Part shown: piece by piece, positions 1 through 8,109 of the stretch
How positions within the stretch are numbered: position 1 is the first letter of the stretch
Layout: each line of letters opens with the position of its first letter
DNA from: Synergistales bacterium
GTDB taxonomy: Bacteria; Synergistota; Synergistia; Synergistales; Synergistaceae
Length of the DNA stretch: 16,036 nucleotides
Direction of reading: 5' to 3'
Assembly: GCA_026002695.1 (NCBI GenBank)
Contig: BOCB01000038.1
Coordinates: 1 to 16,036, forward strand
Notes under the pieces: generated by a model
What the model saw: the letters and a program-made list of their open reading frames with translations, nothing else
Database searches by the model: none
What the model was told of the DNA's origin: nothing
Position numbers and translations under genes: made by a program

Positions 1-117
1 CGCAAACAGGATGAAGAAAAATGCCAGCCGAAGCAAAAGAGCGGCTGCCAAGAGGAAGATTATACGATTATCAGTTCGCTTGGCCGGTTCAGTTAGCGCG
101 GCCTTATCGTTCGTCAT
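1..117 (-). CDS. Membrane protein, N-terminal part only (runs off the left edge)
   Basis: The minus strand is open from an ATG at 117 to the window edge, giving 39 residues with no stop. The first 18 residues are polar and charged (MTNDKAALTEPAKRTDNR). From residue 19 they form a strongly hydrophobic stretch rich in Leu, Ala and Phe with one Arg, which looks like a first transmembrane helix with the N-terminus in the cytoplasm. The pattern resembles the start of polytopic glycosyltransferases of the ArnT/PMT kind, but too little is present to name it. No strong Shine-Dalgarno sequence precedes this ATG, so the start is uncertain. The AT-rich stretch at about 180-210, with a TATAAT on the minus strand at 185-190, could hold its promoter. 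It is divergent from gcvT. Confidence 0.45.
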   Translation of the reverse strand, partial: MTNDKAALTEPAKRTDNRIIFLLAAALLLRLAFFFILFA

Positions 118-294
118 CGTTGTATTTATTCCGTAAATCGGCGCTCGGTCTGATCATCAGCATAAAAGCTCCCCCAATCTTGATATTATATAAAATATAT
201 CATCATATGTAGGTGAAGACAAGCGGTAAAATTTAACAGGGCGCAGGTTGGCCGCGCGCGTTTTGAGGATTAGAGCGGGAAAAACCGCGCCCCA

Positions 295-322
295 TTGTGA
301 TATACTTGGCAAACGGGACAAT
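295..322 (+). promoter_or_regulatory. Possible promoter of the gcv operon
   Basis: TTGTGA (295-300), a 16-bp spacer and GACAAT (317-322) each match four of six consensus positions. This is the best sigma-70-like pair I see ahead of gcvT, but it is weak. I saw no glycine riboswitch core in the 247-base gap upstream of gcvT. Confidence 0.25.
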
Positions 323-364
323 AACAACAAATCGGTCTTTCCTTGATAACAGGGGGTGTTTATT

Positions 365-1462
365 ATGAGCGAGGGGGATATTTTCAAAACTCCGCTGTAC
401 GACTGCCATGTCGACCTTGGGGGCAGGATGGTCGAATTTGCGGGGTACATGCTGCCGGTTCAGTACACCGGTGTGATAGCCGAACATAAGGCCGTGAGGG
501 CACATGCCGGGCTCTTCGACGTATCGCACATGGGCGAGCTGCTCATAAGCGGACGCGGCGCGCTCGATAACCTCCAGCGTATTCTGACGAACGACTTTCG
601 CAATATGAAGGACGGGCAGGCGCGTTATACACTGATGTGCACGGACGAGGGCGGTGTAGTCGACGACCTGCTCGTCTACAAAAAGGGCGACGGTCATTAC
701 CTGTTAGCGGTGAACGCGTCGAACAGGCGGAAGGACGCCGATTGGATCGCCGGGAGGCTGGAGGGCGAAGCCCGTATGGAGGACATATCCGACGGAGTGG
801 CCCAGATAGCTCTTCAGGGGCCGGCGTCGGACGCGATACTCGCCCGCGTTTCGGACGCCGCGCGCTTGCCGGTGAAGTATTACACTTTTTCTGAGGATGT
901 TGCGGTCGCGGGCGTGAAGTGCCTCGTATCCCGCACGGGCTACACAGGCGAGGACGGATACGAGCTTTACATGGACGCTTCGGACGCGGTGCAGGTATGG
1001 AAGTCCCTGTTGGACGCCGGCGCGGACGCGCCGCTCGTTCCGGCGGGGCTCGGCGCGCGCGACACCTTGCGCTTCGAGGCCGCGATGCCGCTTTACGGGC
1101 ATGAGATGGACGCGGCGATAACGCCGTTCGAGGCGAACCTGTCGTTCGGCGTCAAGATGAACAAGGGGGACTTTATCGGCCGGGCGGCGCTCGAGCAAAA
1201 GGGCGAGCCGCCGAGACTCAGGGCGGGGCTTCGCGTGACCGGGAAGGGAATCGCGCGCGAACACCAGACCGTTTACGCCGGGGATAAGGCCGTCGGAGCG
1301 ACGACGTCGGGTACGTTCTGCCCGTACCTCGGCTACGCGGCGGCGATGGCCATAGTGGATCGCAAGTACGCGGAGCTCGGCACTGCGCTGGAAGTTGACG
1401 TCAGAGGGCGCAGGGTGGCGGCAGAGGTTGTGCCGCTGCCGTTTTATAAGAGAGTAAAATAG
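365..1462 (+). CDS. gcvT: Glycine cleavage system T protein (aminomethyltransferase)
   Basis: GcvT takes the aminomethyl group carried on the lipoyl arm of H protein, releases ammonia and passes the one-carbon unit to tetrahydrofolate, forming 5,10-methylene-THF in the cytoplasm. The protein is 365 residues, normal for the family. Recognisable blocks are FDVSHMGEL near residue 50, LLAVNASNRRKD around residue 115-125 (the region holding the catalytic Asp and folate contacts), a TGYTGEDGYELY block near 195-205, and GARDTLRFEAAMPLYGHEM near 230-250, followed by the C-terminal barrel domain. The ATG at 365 has AGGGGG (351-356) eight bases upstream and is preferred over an in-frame GTG at 356, which lies inside the ribosome site. 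It is first in the gcv operon, 116 bases before gcvH. Confidence 0.95.
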   Translation: MSEGDIFKTPLYDCHVDLGGRMVEFAGYMLPVQYTGVIAEHKAVRAHAGLFDVSHMGELLISGRGALDNLQRILTNDFRNMKDGQARYTLMCTDEGGVVDDLLVYKKGDGHYLLAVNASNRRKDADWIAGRLEGEARMEDISDGVAQIALQGPASDAILARVSDAARLPVKYYTFSEDVAVAGVKCLVSRTGYTGEDGYELYMDASDAVQVWKSLLDAGADAPLVPAGLGARDTLRFEAAMPLYGHEMDAAITPFEANLSFGVKMNKGDFIGRAALEQKGEPPRLRAGLRVTGKGIAREHQTVYAGDKAVGATTSGTFCPYLGYAAAMAIVDRKYAELGTALEVDVRGRRVAAEVVPLPFYKRVK

Positions 1463-1526
1463 CTTTTGACTTTGTACGGAGGGCCGGGGAAAACCTGTTC
1501 CTTCGCGGGGCGGTTCCTCGCCGGGT

Positions 1527-1543
1527 GTGGGGCGGCGCCCCAC
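1527..1543 (+). other. GC-rich stem-loop between gcvT and gcvH
   Basis: GTGGGGC and GCCCCAC form a perfect 7-bp stem around a GGC loop. It is followed only by a loose GTTTATGTTTT tract, so it may be a weak terminator, an attenuator or an mRNA-stability element separating gcvT from gcvH expression. It is the only sizeable gap inside an otherwise overlapping operon. Confidence 0.4.
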
Positions 1544-1578
1544 GGTTTATGTTTTGGAATATCAAGGAGGCTTATAAT

Positions 1579-1965
1579 ATGAATTTCCCGTCGGAGCTTT
1601 ATTACTCGAGGTCGCATGAATGGGTCAGGGACATGGGCGGCGGCGTGTCGCGCGTCGGGCTGACGGATTACGCGCAGCGCGCGCTTGGCGATATAGTCTT
1701 CATTAATATGCCGGAGGTCGGCGAGGACGCCGTGAAGGGAGCCCGCATAGCGGACGTGGAGTCCGTCAAGGCCGTGTCGGACATATACAGCCCTCTCACC
1801 GGGACGGTTACTGCCGTGAATAGCGAAGCGGCGGACAATCCCGAGACGATCAACAGCGATCCTTACGGCGCTTGGCTTATCGAAGTGGGCAGCGTCTCCG
1901 ATCACGAAGAACTTCTTGACGCCGCCGAGTACGAGACATTCTGCGAGGCGGAGGGAGCAAAATGA
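1579..1965 (+). CDS. gcvH: Glycine cleavage system H protein (lipoyl carrier)
   Basis: The H protein carries a lipoyl group that shuttles the aminomethyl intermediate between P, T and L proteins. The ORF gives 128 residues, the standard size. The lipoylation site is Lys64 in the motif ESVKAVSDIYSPLTG, preceded by the usual LGDIVFINMPEVG strand region. The ATG at 1579 is chosen because AAGGAGG at 1564-1570 sits eight bases upstream; an in-frame GTG at 1525 would add residues that do not match the family. Its stop TGA overlaps the gcvPA start in an ATGA, implying translational coupling. Confidence 0.95.
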   Translation: MNFPSELYYSRSHEWVRDMGGGVSRVGLTDYAQRALGDIVFINMPEVGEDAVKGARIADVESVKAVSDIYSPLTGTVTAVNSEAADNPETINSDPYGAWLIEVGSVSDHEELLDAAEYETFCEAEGAK

Positions 1966-3284
1966 GCCGCTACGTTCCGGCGACGAGCGCGGAACAACAG
2001 GAAATGCTTGCCGCTATTGGGCTGAGGTCGTTCGATGAGCTCTTCTCCGCGATACCGGCCGGTATGACGGCGGACAAGCTCAACATACCGGCCGGGCAGG
2101 CGGAATTGTCCGTAAGGCGGCGAGTCGAGGGCGCGGCCGGCAGGAATAAGCTGTTCCGCTCGATATTCAGGGGCGGCGGCGCGTACAATCATTATATTCC
2201 GGCTCTCGTGAAGCAGATCGCCTCGAACGAGACGTTCGTAACGGCCTACACGCCGTATCAGGCGGAGATAAGCCAGGGGATATTGCAATCCATATTCGAA
2301 TACCAGACCATGATGTGCGAGCTGACAGGGCTCGACGTGTCGAACGCCTCCGTCTACGACGGCGCGACCGCGGCGGCGGAGGCGGCGGCGATGTGCCTGG
2401 GGCCTAAGCGCAATATCATACTCGTCTCGGGCGCGGCAAATCCGATGGTCATTGATGTGATAAGGACGTACTCTTACGGCAGCGGGGCGGAGCTTAAAAT
2501 CGTTCCGGCGAAGGACGGCGTTACGGACGCGGGGGCGCTCGCGTCCGTGCTTGACGGAGCGGCTTGTCTTTATGTTCAGCAGCCGAACTACTTCGGGCTT
2601 ATAGAGGACGCGGAAGCTCTCGGCGCGGCCGCTCACGAGGGGGGCGCGAAATTCGTCATGGGAGTTCACCCGATAGCGGCGGCGATATTGAAGAGCGCGG
2701 GCGAGAGCGGGGCCGATATAGCTGTCGGCGACGCGCAGCCGCTCGGTATGCCTCTGTCGTTCGGAGGCCCGTACCTCGGCTTTATGACGGCGGTGAACGA
2801 TATGGCTCGCAAGCTCCCGGGAAGGATCGCGGGCGAGACGGCCGACATCGACGGCAAGCGCGCCTTCGTGCTGACGCTCCAGGCGAGGGAGCAGCATATC
2901 CGCAGGGAAAAGGCGTCGTCGAACATCTGCTCGAATCAGGCTCTGTGCGCGCTCACGGCTGCCGTGTACCTTACGGTGATGGGCCCGTCGGGGCTCGCCG
3001 ACGCGGCGCGGCAGTGCGCGTCAAAGGCTCATTACGCGGCTGAGAAAATATGTTCCGTCGATGGGTTCGATTTGGTTTACGGCGGCGAATTTTTCAATGA
3101 GTTCGTAACGTCGTGTCCGGCCGAATCCGGCGCTCTTATGAAACGCCTCGGGGATCGCGGTATTCTGGGCGGCCTGCCGGTTGACGGAGGCATACTCTGG
3201 TGCGCGACGGAGATGAACACGAAGGACGATATAGATGAGCTCGTAAATGAGCTCACGGAAGCTCTGAAGGAGGCCGTCAGATGA
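1962..3284 (+). CDS. gcvPA: Glycine dehydrogenase (decarboxylating) subunit 1
   Basis: This is the N-terminal half of a split P protein. With subunit 2 it forms the PLP enzyme that decarboxylates glycine and loads the aminomethyl group onto H protein. It has 440 residues, as expected for two-subunit GcvP. Recognisable features are the GGGAYNHYIPALVKQI block near residue 67-82, the FVTAYTPYQAEISQGILQ block just after it, the YDGATAAAEAA segment around 135, and NICSNQALCALTAAVYL near residue 320. The start ATG overlaps the gcvH stop, and its own stop overlaps the gcvPB start (ATGA), so the three are probably translated in a coupled way. The PLP-binding lysine is not here but in subunit 2. Confidence 0.95.
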   Translation: MSRYVPATSAEQQEMLAAIGLRSFDELFSAIPAGMTADKLNIPAGQAELSVRRRVEGAAGRNKLFRSIFRGGGAYNHYIPALVKQIASNETFVTAYTPYQAEISQGILQSIFEYQTMMCELTGLDVSNASVYDGATAAAEAAAMCLGPKRNIILVSGAANPMVIDVIRTYSYGSGAELKIVPAKDGVTDAGALASVLDGAACLYVQQPNYFGLIEDAEALGAAAHEGGAKFVMGVHPIAAAILKSAGESGADIAVGDAQPLGMPLSFGGPYLGFMTAVNDMARKLPGRIAGETADIDGKRAFVLTLQAREQHIRREKASSNICSNQALCALTAAVYLTVMGPSGLADAARQCASKAHYAAEKICSVDGFDLVYGGEFFNEFVTSCPAESGALMKRLGDRGILGGLPVDGGILWCATEMNTKDDIDELVNELTEALKEAVR

Positions 3285-4714
3285 AGCTGAGTTTCGAGAA
3301 GAGCGTACAGGGCAGGGCGTTTCCGATACTGCCTGAGCTTGATGTGCCGGAGAAAAATTTTTCGCCCGGCCTCACGAGGAAGAGCGCGCCCCTCCTGCCG
3401 GAGATGTCGCCGCCCGATATAACGAGGCACTACACGAGCCTCGCCAAGCGGGCTCACGGTGTGAACGACGGATTTTACCCGCTCGGCTCCTGCACGATGA
3501 AGTACAACCCCAAGATAAACGACGAGATGGCGAACCTGCCTGGTTTCGCCGGAATACACCCGCTCCAGCCCGAGGAGACGGCTCAGGGCTGCATAGAGGT
3601 TCTGTACGAGTGCGCCTCGCTTCTGCGCGAGATAACCGGCATGGACGCGATGACGCTCCAGCCGGCGGCGGGAGCTCACGGGGAGCTCACGGGCGCGCTC
3701 CTTATGAAGGCGTATCACGATTCGCGCGGAGAAAAGAGGCGCGACAAGATAATCGTCCCCGACTCGGCGCACGGCACGAACCCGGCGACGGCGGCGATGA
3801 GCGGTTACAAGACCGTGAACGTGGCGTCGGATGAAAACGGCATGGTCGACCTGAACGCGCTGCGAGAAGCTGCCGGCGAGGATACCGCCGGATTGATGCT
3901 CACCAACCCGAACACGCTCGGCCTGTTCGACAGGAACATATCGGAGATAACGAAGATAGTTCACGACGCCGGAGGCTTGAACTACTATGACGGCGCGAAC
4001 CTGAACGCCGTAGTCGGCATAGTCCGCCCCGGCGACATGGGCTTCGACATAGTGCACCTCAATCTGCACAAGACCTTTGCCGCCCCGCATGGCGGAGGGG
4101 GGCCGGGGGCCGGCGCGGTCGGATGCAAGGAGCGCCTGACGCGTTTTATGCCGGAGCTTGCCGTTCGGACAGATGGCGGCTTTGCCTTCGCGCGGCCTGC
4201 CGGCAGCATAGGCGGGATAAAGGCGTTCCACGGCAATTTCGGTGTAGTGGTCAGGGCTTTCGCCTACATTCTCACGCTCGGCGCGGACGGGCTGCGCGAG
4301 GCGGCGCGTAACGCCGTCCTCAACGCCAACTACATGATGAAGGGGCTGTCGGATATATACGACGTCGCATATCCGGGGATATGTATGCACGAGTGCGTGC
4401 TGTCGCTCGAGAACCTGAAGAAGGAATACGGGGTTTCGGCGATGGACATAGCGAAATCGATGCTCGACCACGGAATGCACCCGCCGACGATGTACTTCCC
4501 GCTCATCGTGCGCGAGGCTCTGATGATAGAGCCGACGGAGACGGAGTCCCGCGAGACGCTGGACGAGGCGATAGCCGTGCTGCGCGAGCTGTATGAAACC
4601 GCGAAGAGCGACCCGCAGTCGCTGCGCGACGCCCCGAAAAACACGCCGGCGCGCCGCCTCGACGAAACGAGGGCGGCGAGGCATCCTGTGCTGAGGTATA
4701 AAAAAACGATTTAA
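3281..4714 (+). CDS. gcvPB: Glycine dehydrogenase (decarboxylating) subunit 2
   Basis: This is the PLP-carrying half of split glycine decarboxylase, 477 residues. The Schiff-base lysine is Lys264 in HLNLHKTFAAPHGGGGPG, and the glycine-rich loop after it is intact. Other family blocks are YPLGSCTMKYNPKIN near residue 66-80, QPAAGAHGELTG at 127-138 and DSAHGTNPATAAMSGY at 161-176. It is the last gene of the gcv operon. Dihydrolipoamide dehydrogenase (L protein) is not in the window, so the system must use a copy encoded elsewhere. No clear terminator separates it from pnp, 94 bases away. Confidence 0.95.
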   Translation: MKLSFEKSVQGRAFPILPELDVPEKNFSPGLTRKSAPLLPEMSPPDITRHYTSLAKRAHGVNDGFYPLGSCTMKYNPKINDEMANLPGFAGIHPLQPEETAQGCIEVLYECASLLREITGMDAMTLQPAAGAHGELTGALLMKAYHDSRGEKRRDKIIVPDSAHGTNPATAAMSGYKTVNVASDENGMVDLNALREAAGEDTAGLMLTNPNTLGLFDRNISEITKIVHDAGGLNYYDGANLNAVVGIVRPGDMGFDIVHLNLHKTFAAPHGGGGPGAGAVGCKERLTRFMPELAVRTDGGFAFARPAGSIGGIKAFHGNFGVVVRAFAYILTLGADGLREAARNAVLNANYMMKGLSDIYDVAYPGICMHECVLSLENLKKEYGVSAMDIAKSMLDHGMHPPTMYFPLIVREALMIEPTETESRETLDEAIAVLRELYETAKSDPQSLRDAPKNTPARRLDETRAARHPVLRYKKTI

Positions 4715-4808
4715 CGTCAGAGACCTCAAACCGCGCAATAAAAAAACAAATCCCTCTTTTTGTGCTATTATCATCCCGTGCTACAAGAAAAAATAAGAGG
4801 GGGAAATA

Positions 4809-7118
4809 ATGATTATGGCAGATACATTTTGTATGGAGCTCGGCGGGAAGACGATCTCGTTCGAGACAGGGCGCGTCGCCAAACAGGCCAACGCCTCGGT
4901 GCTGGCACAATGCGGCGATACGGTGGCGCTCGTAACGGCCACTATGACCGACAAGCCGCGGGAGGGACTCGACTTCTTCCCGCTGCTCGTAGACTATGAG
5001 GAGCGTTACTACGCCGCCGGGAAAATCCCCGGAGGTTTCATCAAGAGGGAGGGACGCCCGTCCGAGTCGGCCATACTCTCTGCGCGTGTCATTGACCGCT
5101 CTATACGTTCGCTCTTCCCCGAACACATGCGCAATGACGTTCACGTAGTCAGCACGGTTCTGTCGGTCGATCAGGTGAACTCGCCGGGTATCCTCGCCGT
5201 CAACGCGGCTTCCGCCGCTCTCGCCATATCCGACATACCCTGGGAAGGTCCGATCGGCGCGGTCAGGATAGGTTATACCGACGGAGCGTTCGTAGTAAAT
5301 CCGACCGAGAGCGAGCAGGCGGCAAGCACGCTCGACCTGATAGTCGCCGGGCACAAGGGCGGCGTGACGATGGTTGAGGCCGGGGCGGCCGAGGTCAGCG
5401 AGGCTTTCCTCATAGACGCGCTCGAACTGGCTCAGGGCGAGATAAACAAAATAGTCGACGCCATAAACGACATGAGGGCGAAGATGGGCAGGCCTAAGCG
5501 CGAGATAGCGCCCCCCCTCAAAATAGACGCGATAGACTCATGGGCAAAGGCGAACCTCCGGAACGACCTGTGCGCGGCTATACAGATACACGGAAAAGCC
5601 GAACGCGCCTCGGCGATTGCGGCAATCGCCGATAAAATAACGGAGCGCTTCGCGGCTGAATACCCGGATTCGAAGTTCTACATAGCCGGTCTCATGGACG
5701 AGCTGACCAAGAAGGGCGTGCGCAAGCTCATATTGGACGACCAAAAGCGCGCCGACGGACGCGCGATGGACGAACTGCGCCGGATAACCTGCGAGGCCGG
5801 CGTACTGCCGCGCGCGCATGGTTCCGCGCTCTTCACGCGGGGCGAGACTCAGGCGCTCGCGGTTACGACTCTCGGCATGATCGGCTCCGACGACCAACTC
5901 CTCGACGGCCTGAAGCTGAACGAAAATCCAAAGACGTTCATACTGCACTATAACTTCCCGCCGTACTCTGTCGGTGAGGTGCGCCCGATGCGCGGCCCGG
6001 GCCGGCGCGAAATAGGGCACGGCGCTCTCGCGGAGAGGGCGCTGCGTCCGATAATGCCCTCCTCGGAGGAGTTCCCCTACGTCGTGCGCGTCGTATCCGA
6101 TATACTCGAATCGAACGGCTCCAGTTCGATGGCCTCGGTCTGCGGCGGCTGCCTCTCGATGATGGACGCGGGCATTCCGATAAAGAAGCCCGTTGCCGGA
6201 GTCGCGATGGGTCTCATCTCCGACGGCGGTAAGATCGGCGTGCTCACCGACATACAGGGCCTTGAGGATCATTACGGCGATATGGACTTCAAGGTTGCCG
6301 GCACGCGCGACGGCGTTACCGCGCTCCAGATGGACAACAAGGCCGGCGGCATCACGAGGGCCGTGCTGGAACGGGCTCTCGGGCAGGCGCGTGACGGGCG
6401 TATGAGGATACTTGACAAGATGGGCTCCGCCATAGAGCTCCCCCGCGCGGAGATATCCCGGTACGCGCCGCGCATATTCACCATTTCGATAGACCCCGAA
6501 AAGATACGCGACGTAATAGGCCCGGGCGGCAAGATAATACGCAATATCGTGGCGACGACGGGCGCGAAGGTGGACGTGCAGGACGACGGCAAGGTGTTCG
6601 TCTCGGCTGTAGAGTCCTCGTGCGCCGAAGCCGCCATGCAGATGATAAACGACCTCACGCGCGTCGTGAGGGCAGGCGAGCTCTTTATAGGCAGGGTAAC
6701 CCGCGTTATAAACTTCGGCGCGTTCATTGAGATACTCCCGGGCAAGGAGGGTCTCCTGCACGTGAGCGAGGTCAGCACGCACCACATACCGTCAATAGCC
6801 GACGCGTTCTCAACCGGCGACGAGGTAATAGTGGTCGTGAAGGAAATAGACGACATGCACAGGATAAACCTCTCCCGCAAGCGCGCCCTCGAAATGAGAG
6901 CCGAGTTAGAGGCCAATCCGGCCTTTGCCGAGCGCCTGCCTGCCGAGGCGGAGCGCGACGCGAAGTACGAAACGCTCCCCAAGGGCGAACCGGCTCCGCA
7001 CCGCGACCGTCCCTCATCCGATCGTCCCGGCGGTTACAGGGGCGACAGAGGGGGAGACAGAGGCGGTTATCGCGGCGGCAGCGGCGGCGGTTACAGAGGC
7101 GGCGATGGCCGCAGATAA
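4809..7118 (+). CDS. pnp: Polyribonucleotide nucleotidyltransferase (PNPase)
   Basis: PNPase degrades RNA 3' to 5' by phosphorolysis and is a core part of bacterial RNA decay. The 769-residue product shows RNase PH domain 1 (about 10-145), the helical linker (about 240-305), RNase PH domain 2 (about 315-550), KH (about 556-613, with the IGPGGKIIRNI loop) and S1 (about 622-691, with FIGRVTRVINFGAFIEI). The phosphate-binding serines (438-440) and the catalytic region GDMDFKVAGT with Asp487, Asp493 and Lys495 are present. After residue 735 comes a low-complexity tail of Arg/Gly/Tyr/Asp repeats (YRGDRGG type), an RGG-like RNA-binding tail. GAGGGGG lies just upstream of the 4809 ATG; an in-frame ATG at 4815 is also possible. 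The 3' end overlaps dut by 14 bases. Confidence 0.96.
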   Translation: MIMADTFCMELGGKTISFETGRVAKQANASVLAQCGDTVALVTATMTDKPREGLDFFPLLVDYEERYYAAGKIPGGFIKREGRPSESAILSARVIDRSIRSLFPEHMRNDVHVVSTVLSVDQVNSPGILAVNAASAALAISDIPWEGPIGAVRIGYTDGAFVVNPTESEQAASTLDLIVAGHKGGVTMVEAGAAEVSEAFLIDALELAQGEINKIVDAINDMRAKMGRPKREIAPPLKIDAIDSWAKANLRNDLCAAIQIHGKAERASAIAAIADKITERFAAEYPDSKFYIAGLMDELTKKGVRKLILDDQKRADGRAMDELRRITCEAGVLPRAHGSALFTRGETQALAVTTLGMIGSDDQLLDGLKLNENPKTFILHYNFPPYSVGEVRPMRGPGRREIGHGALAERALRPIMPSSEEFPYVVRVVSDILESNGSSSMASVCGGCLSMMDAGIPIKKPVAGVAMGLISDGGKIGVLTDIQGLEDHYGDMDFKVAGTRDGVTALQMDNKAGGITRAVLERALGQARDGRMRILDKMGSAIELPRAEISRYAPRIFTISIDPEKIRDVIGPGGKIIRNIVATTGAKVDVQDDGKVFVSAVESSCAEAAMQMINDLTRVVRAGELFIGRVTRVINFGAFIEILPGKEGLLHVSEVSTHHIPSIADAFSTGDEVIVVVKEIDDMHRINLSRKRALEMRAELEANPAFAERLPAEAERDAKYETLPKGEPAPHRDRPSSDRPGGYRGDRGGDRGGYRGGSGGGYRGGDGRR

Positions 7119-7551
7119 TCCGATCGTTAAGGTGAGGCCGGGCGAGTCCGGCCTCACCCTTCCGTCTTACGCCACAGCCGGAGCCGCCGGAATGGATCTC
7201 CGGGCGAGCGAGGACGCCGCCATCGAAGCGGGGTCTTTCAAAGCCGTGCCGACGGGTATATATATCGAGATACCTGACGGCTTTGAGGGGCAGGTGCGCC
7301 CGAGAAGCGGCCTCGCGGCCAAGTACGGCGTAACGGTGCTGAACTCCCCCGGCACAATAGATTCCGACTACAGGGGCGAGATAAAGGTTCTCCTGATAAA
7401 CCACGGAGCTAAACCCTTCATTGCGCGGCGCGGCGACAGGATAGCGCAGATAATCTTCGCGCCGGTAACGCGCGCGCGGATAGAGGCCGTGCCCGAACTG
7501 TCAGTTACCGAACGCGGCGCAAACGGTTTCGGAAGCACCGGGGTAATGTGA
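7105..7551 (+). CDS. dut: dUTP diphosphatase (dUTPase)
   Basis: Hydrolyses dUTP to dUMP and pyrophosphate, keeping uracil out of DNA and feeding dTMP synthesis. The 148-residue protein carries all five trimeric dUTPase motifs in order: AGAAGMDLRA (about 25-34), RPRSGLAAK (65-73), GTIDSDYRGEI (83-93, including the conserved Asp and Tyr of the uracil pocket), RGDRIAQIIF (109-118) and RGANGFGSTG (137-146). The ATG at 7105 lies inside the end of pnp in another frame, with AGAGG five bases upstream within the sequence encoding the Gly-rich PNPase tail. This overlap implies co-transcription and probably translational coupling with pnp. Confidence 0.95.
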   Translation: MAADNPIVKVRPGESGLTLPSYATAGAAGMDLRASEDAAIEAGSFKAVPTGIYIEIPDGFEGQVRPRSGLAAKYGVTVLNSPGTIDSDYRGEIKVLLINHGAKPFIARRGDRIAQIIFAPVTRARIEAVPELSVTERGANGFGSTGVM

Positions 7552-7584
7552 CGGCGCTATGAAGCCGATGGGTGGAGATTGGAA

Positions 7585-7609
7585 CACGGGCGGCAGGATG
7601 CCGCCTGTT
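7585..7609 (+). terminator. Stem-loop after dut, possible terminator
   Basis: GGCGGC, loop AGGAT and GCCGCC form a strong stem that can be extended by about three pairs, followed by TTTCCCC. It has only a short U tract, so termination is plausible but not assured. Just downstream, CACATTCGCCCGTT occurs twice (from about 7613 and 7631). Confidence 0.4.
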
Positions 7610-7697
7610 TCCCCACATTCGCCCGTTCCATCACATTCGCCCGTTATACGGTTAACTCCCGATTCCCGAAAGCCGCTTTTTATTTTTAATTTGCCTA

Positions 7698-7725
7698 TGG
7701 ACAAAACGCGTTCATGCTGTATAAT
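7698..7725 (+). promoter_or_regulatory. Promoter of the cobalamin-riboswitch transcript
   Basis: TGGACA (7698-7703), a 16-bp spacer and a perfect TATAAT (7720-7725), placed about 20 bases ahead of the first paired element of the riboswitch. Confidence 0.75.
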
Positions 7726-7745
7726 ATAGCTCACATGAAATTAGT

Positions 7746-7893
7746 AATTCTGGCGCTATTGGAATCTGGTGCGAATCCAGAACAGCCCCGCTGCTGTAAT
7801 CGGAACGAAACCGCAAAAAACCACTGGCATTGAGCAAGCTGCCGGGAAGGTGCGGGAGTAGGTTGAACGTAAGTCAGCATACAGGCCGGAATT
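7746..7893 (+). promoter_or_regulatory. Cobalamin (B12) riboswitch
   Basis: The conserved core is present in order: GGTGCGAATCCAG, then GCCCCGCTGCTGTAATCGG, GAAACCGC, CCACTGGC, GCCGGGAAGGTGCGGG, and the B12-box-like GTAAGTCAGCATACAGGCC near the 3' side. The ends AATTCTGGC (7746-7754) and GCCGGAATT (7885-7893) pair as P1 with one G-U. An intrinsic terminator follows at 7951, so it most likely acts by transcription termination when adenosylcobalamin is bound. The only gene downstream on the same strand before the next promoter is the secreted protein at 8110. Confidence 0.95.
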
Positions 7894-7950
7894 GACGCGA
7901 GGGCGTTCTGCGTAAAGATGGCATATGCTGTCTTATATGTTTGTACTCGG

Positions 7951-7992
7951 AACAGACCTCACGTGTTATAGGGTGAGGTCTGTTTTATTTTA
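7951..7992 (+). terminator. Intrinsic terminator of the riboswitch expression platform
   Basis: AACAGACCTCAC (7951-7962) and GTGAGGTCTGTT (7973-7984) form a perfect 12-bp stem with a 10-base loop, followed by TTATTTTA. Its place between the aptamer and the coding region makes it the likely off-switch when B12 is abundant. Confidence 0.88.
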
Positions 7993-8109
7993 CCGAAAGG
8001 AGTGGGCGATCGGGGGATAGCCGCCTTCTTAAAGCGTAAGAGTGAGTGGAAAATACGCGTGAGTATGGGTGAAACGTTGTTCGACATAGTGAAAGGGGAT
8101 GTAATTTTG

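Noticed and set aside
118..364. Glycine riboswitch ahead of gcvT
   Set aside because: I looked for the conserved glycine aptamer cores and linkers and did not find them on the plus strand.
3077..4774. Long minus-strand frame opposite gcvPB, and similar long frames opposite gcvT, gcvPA and pnp
   Set aside because: High-GC antisense shadows: rich in Arg and His, no family motifs, and the opposite strand encodes clearly conserved proteins.
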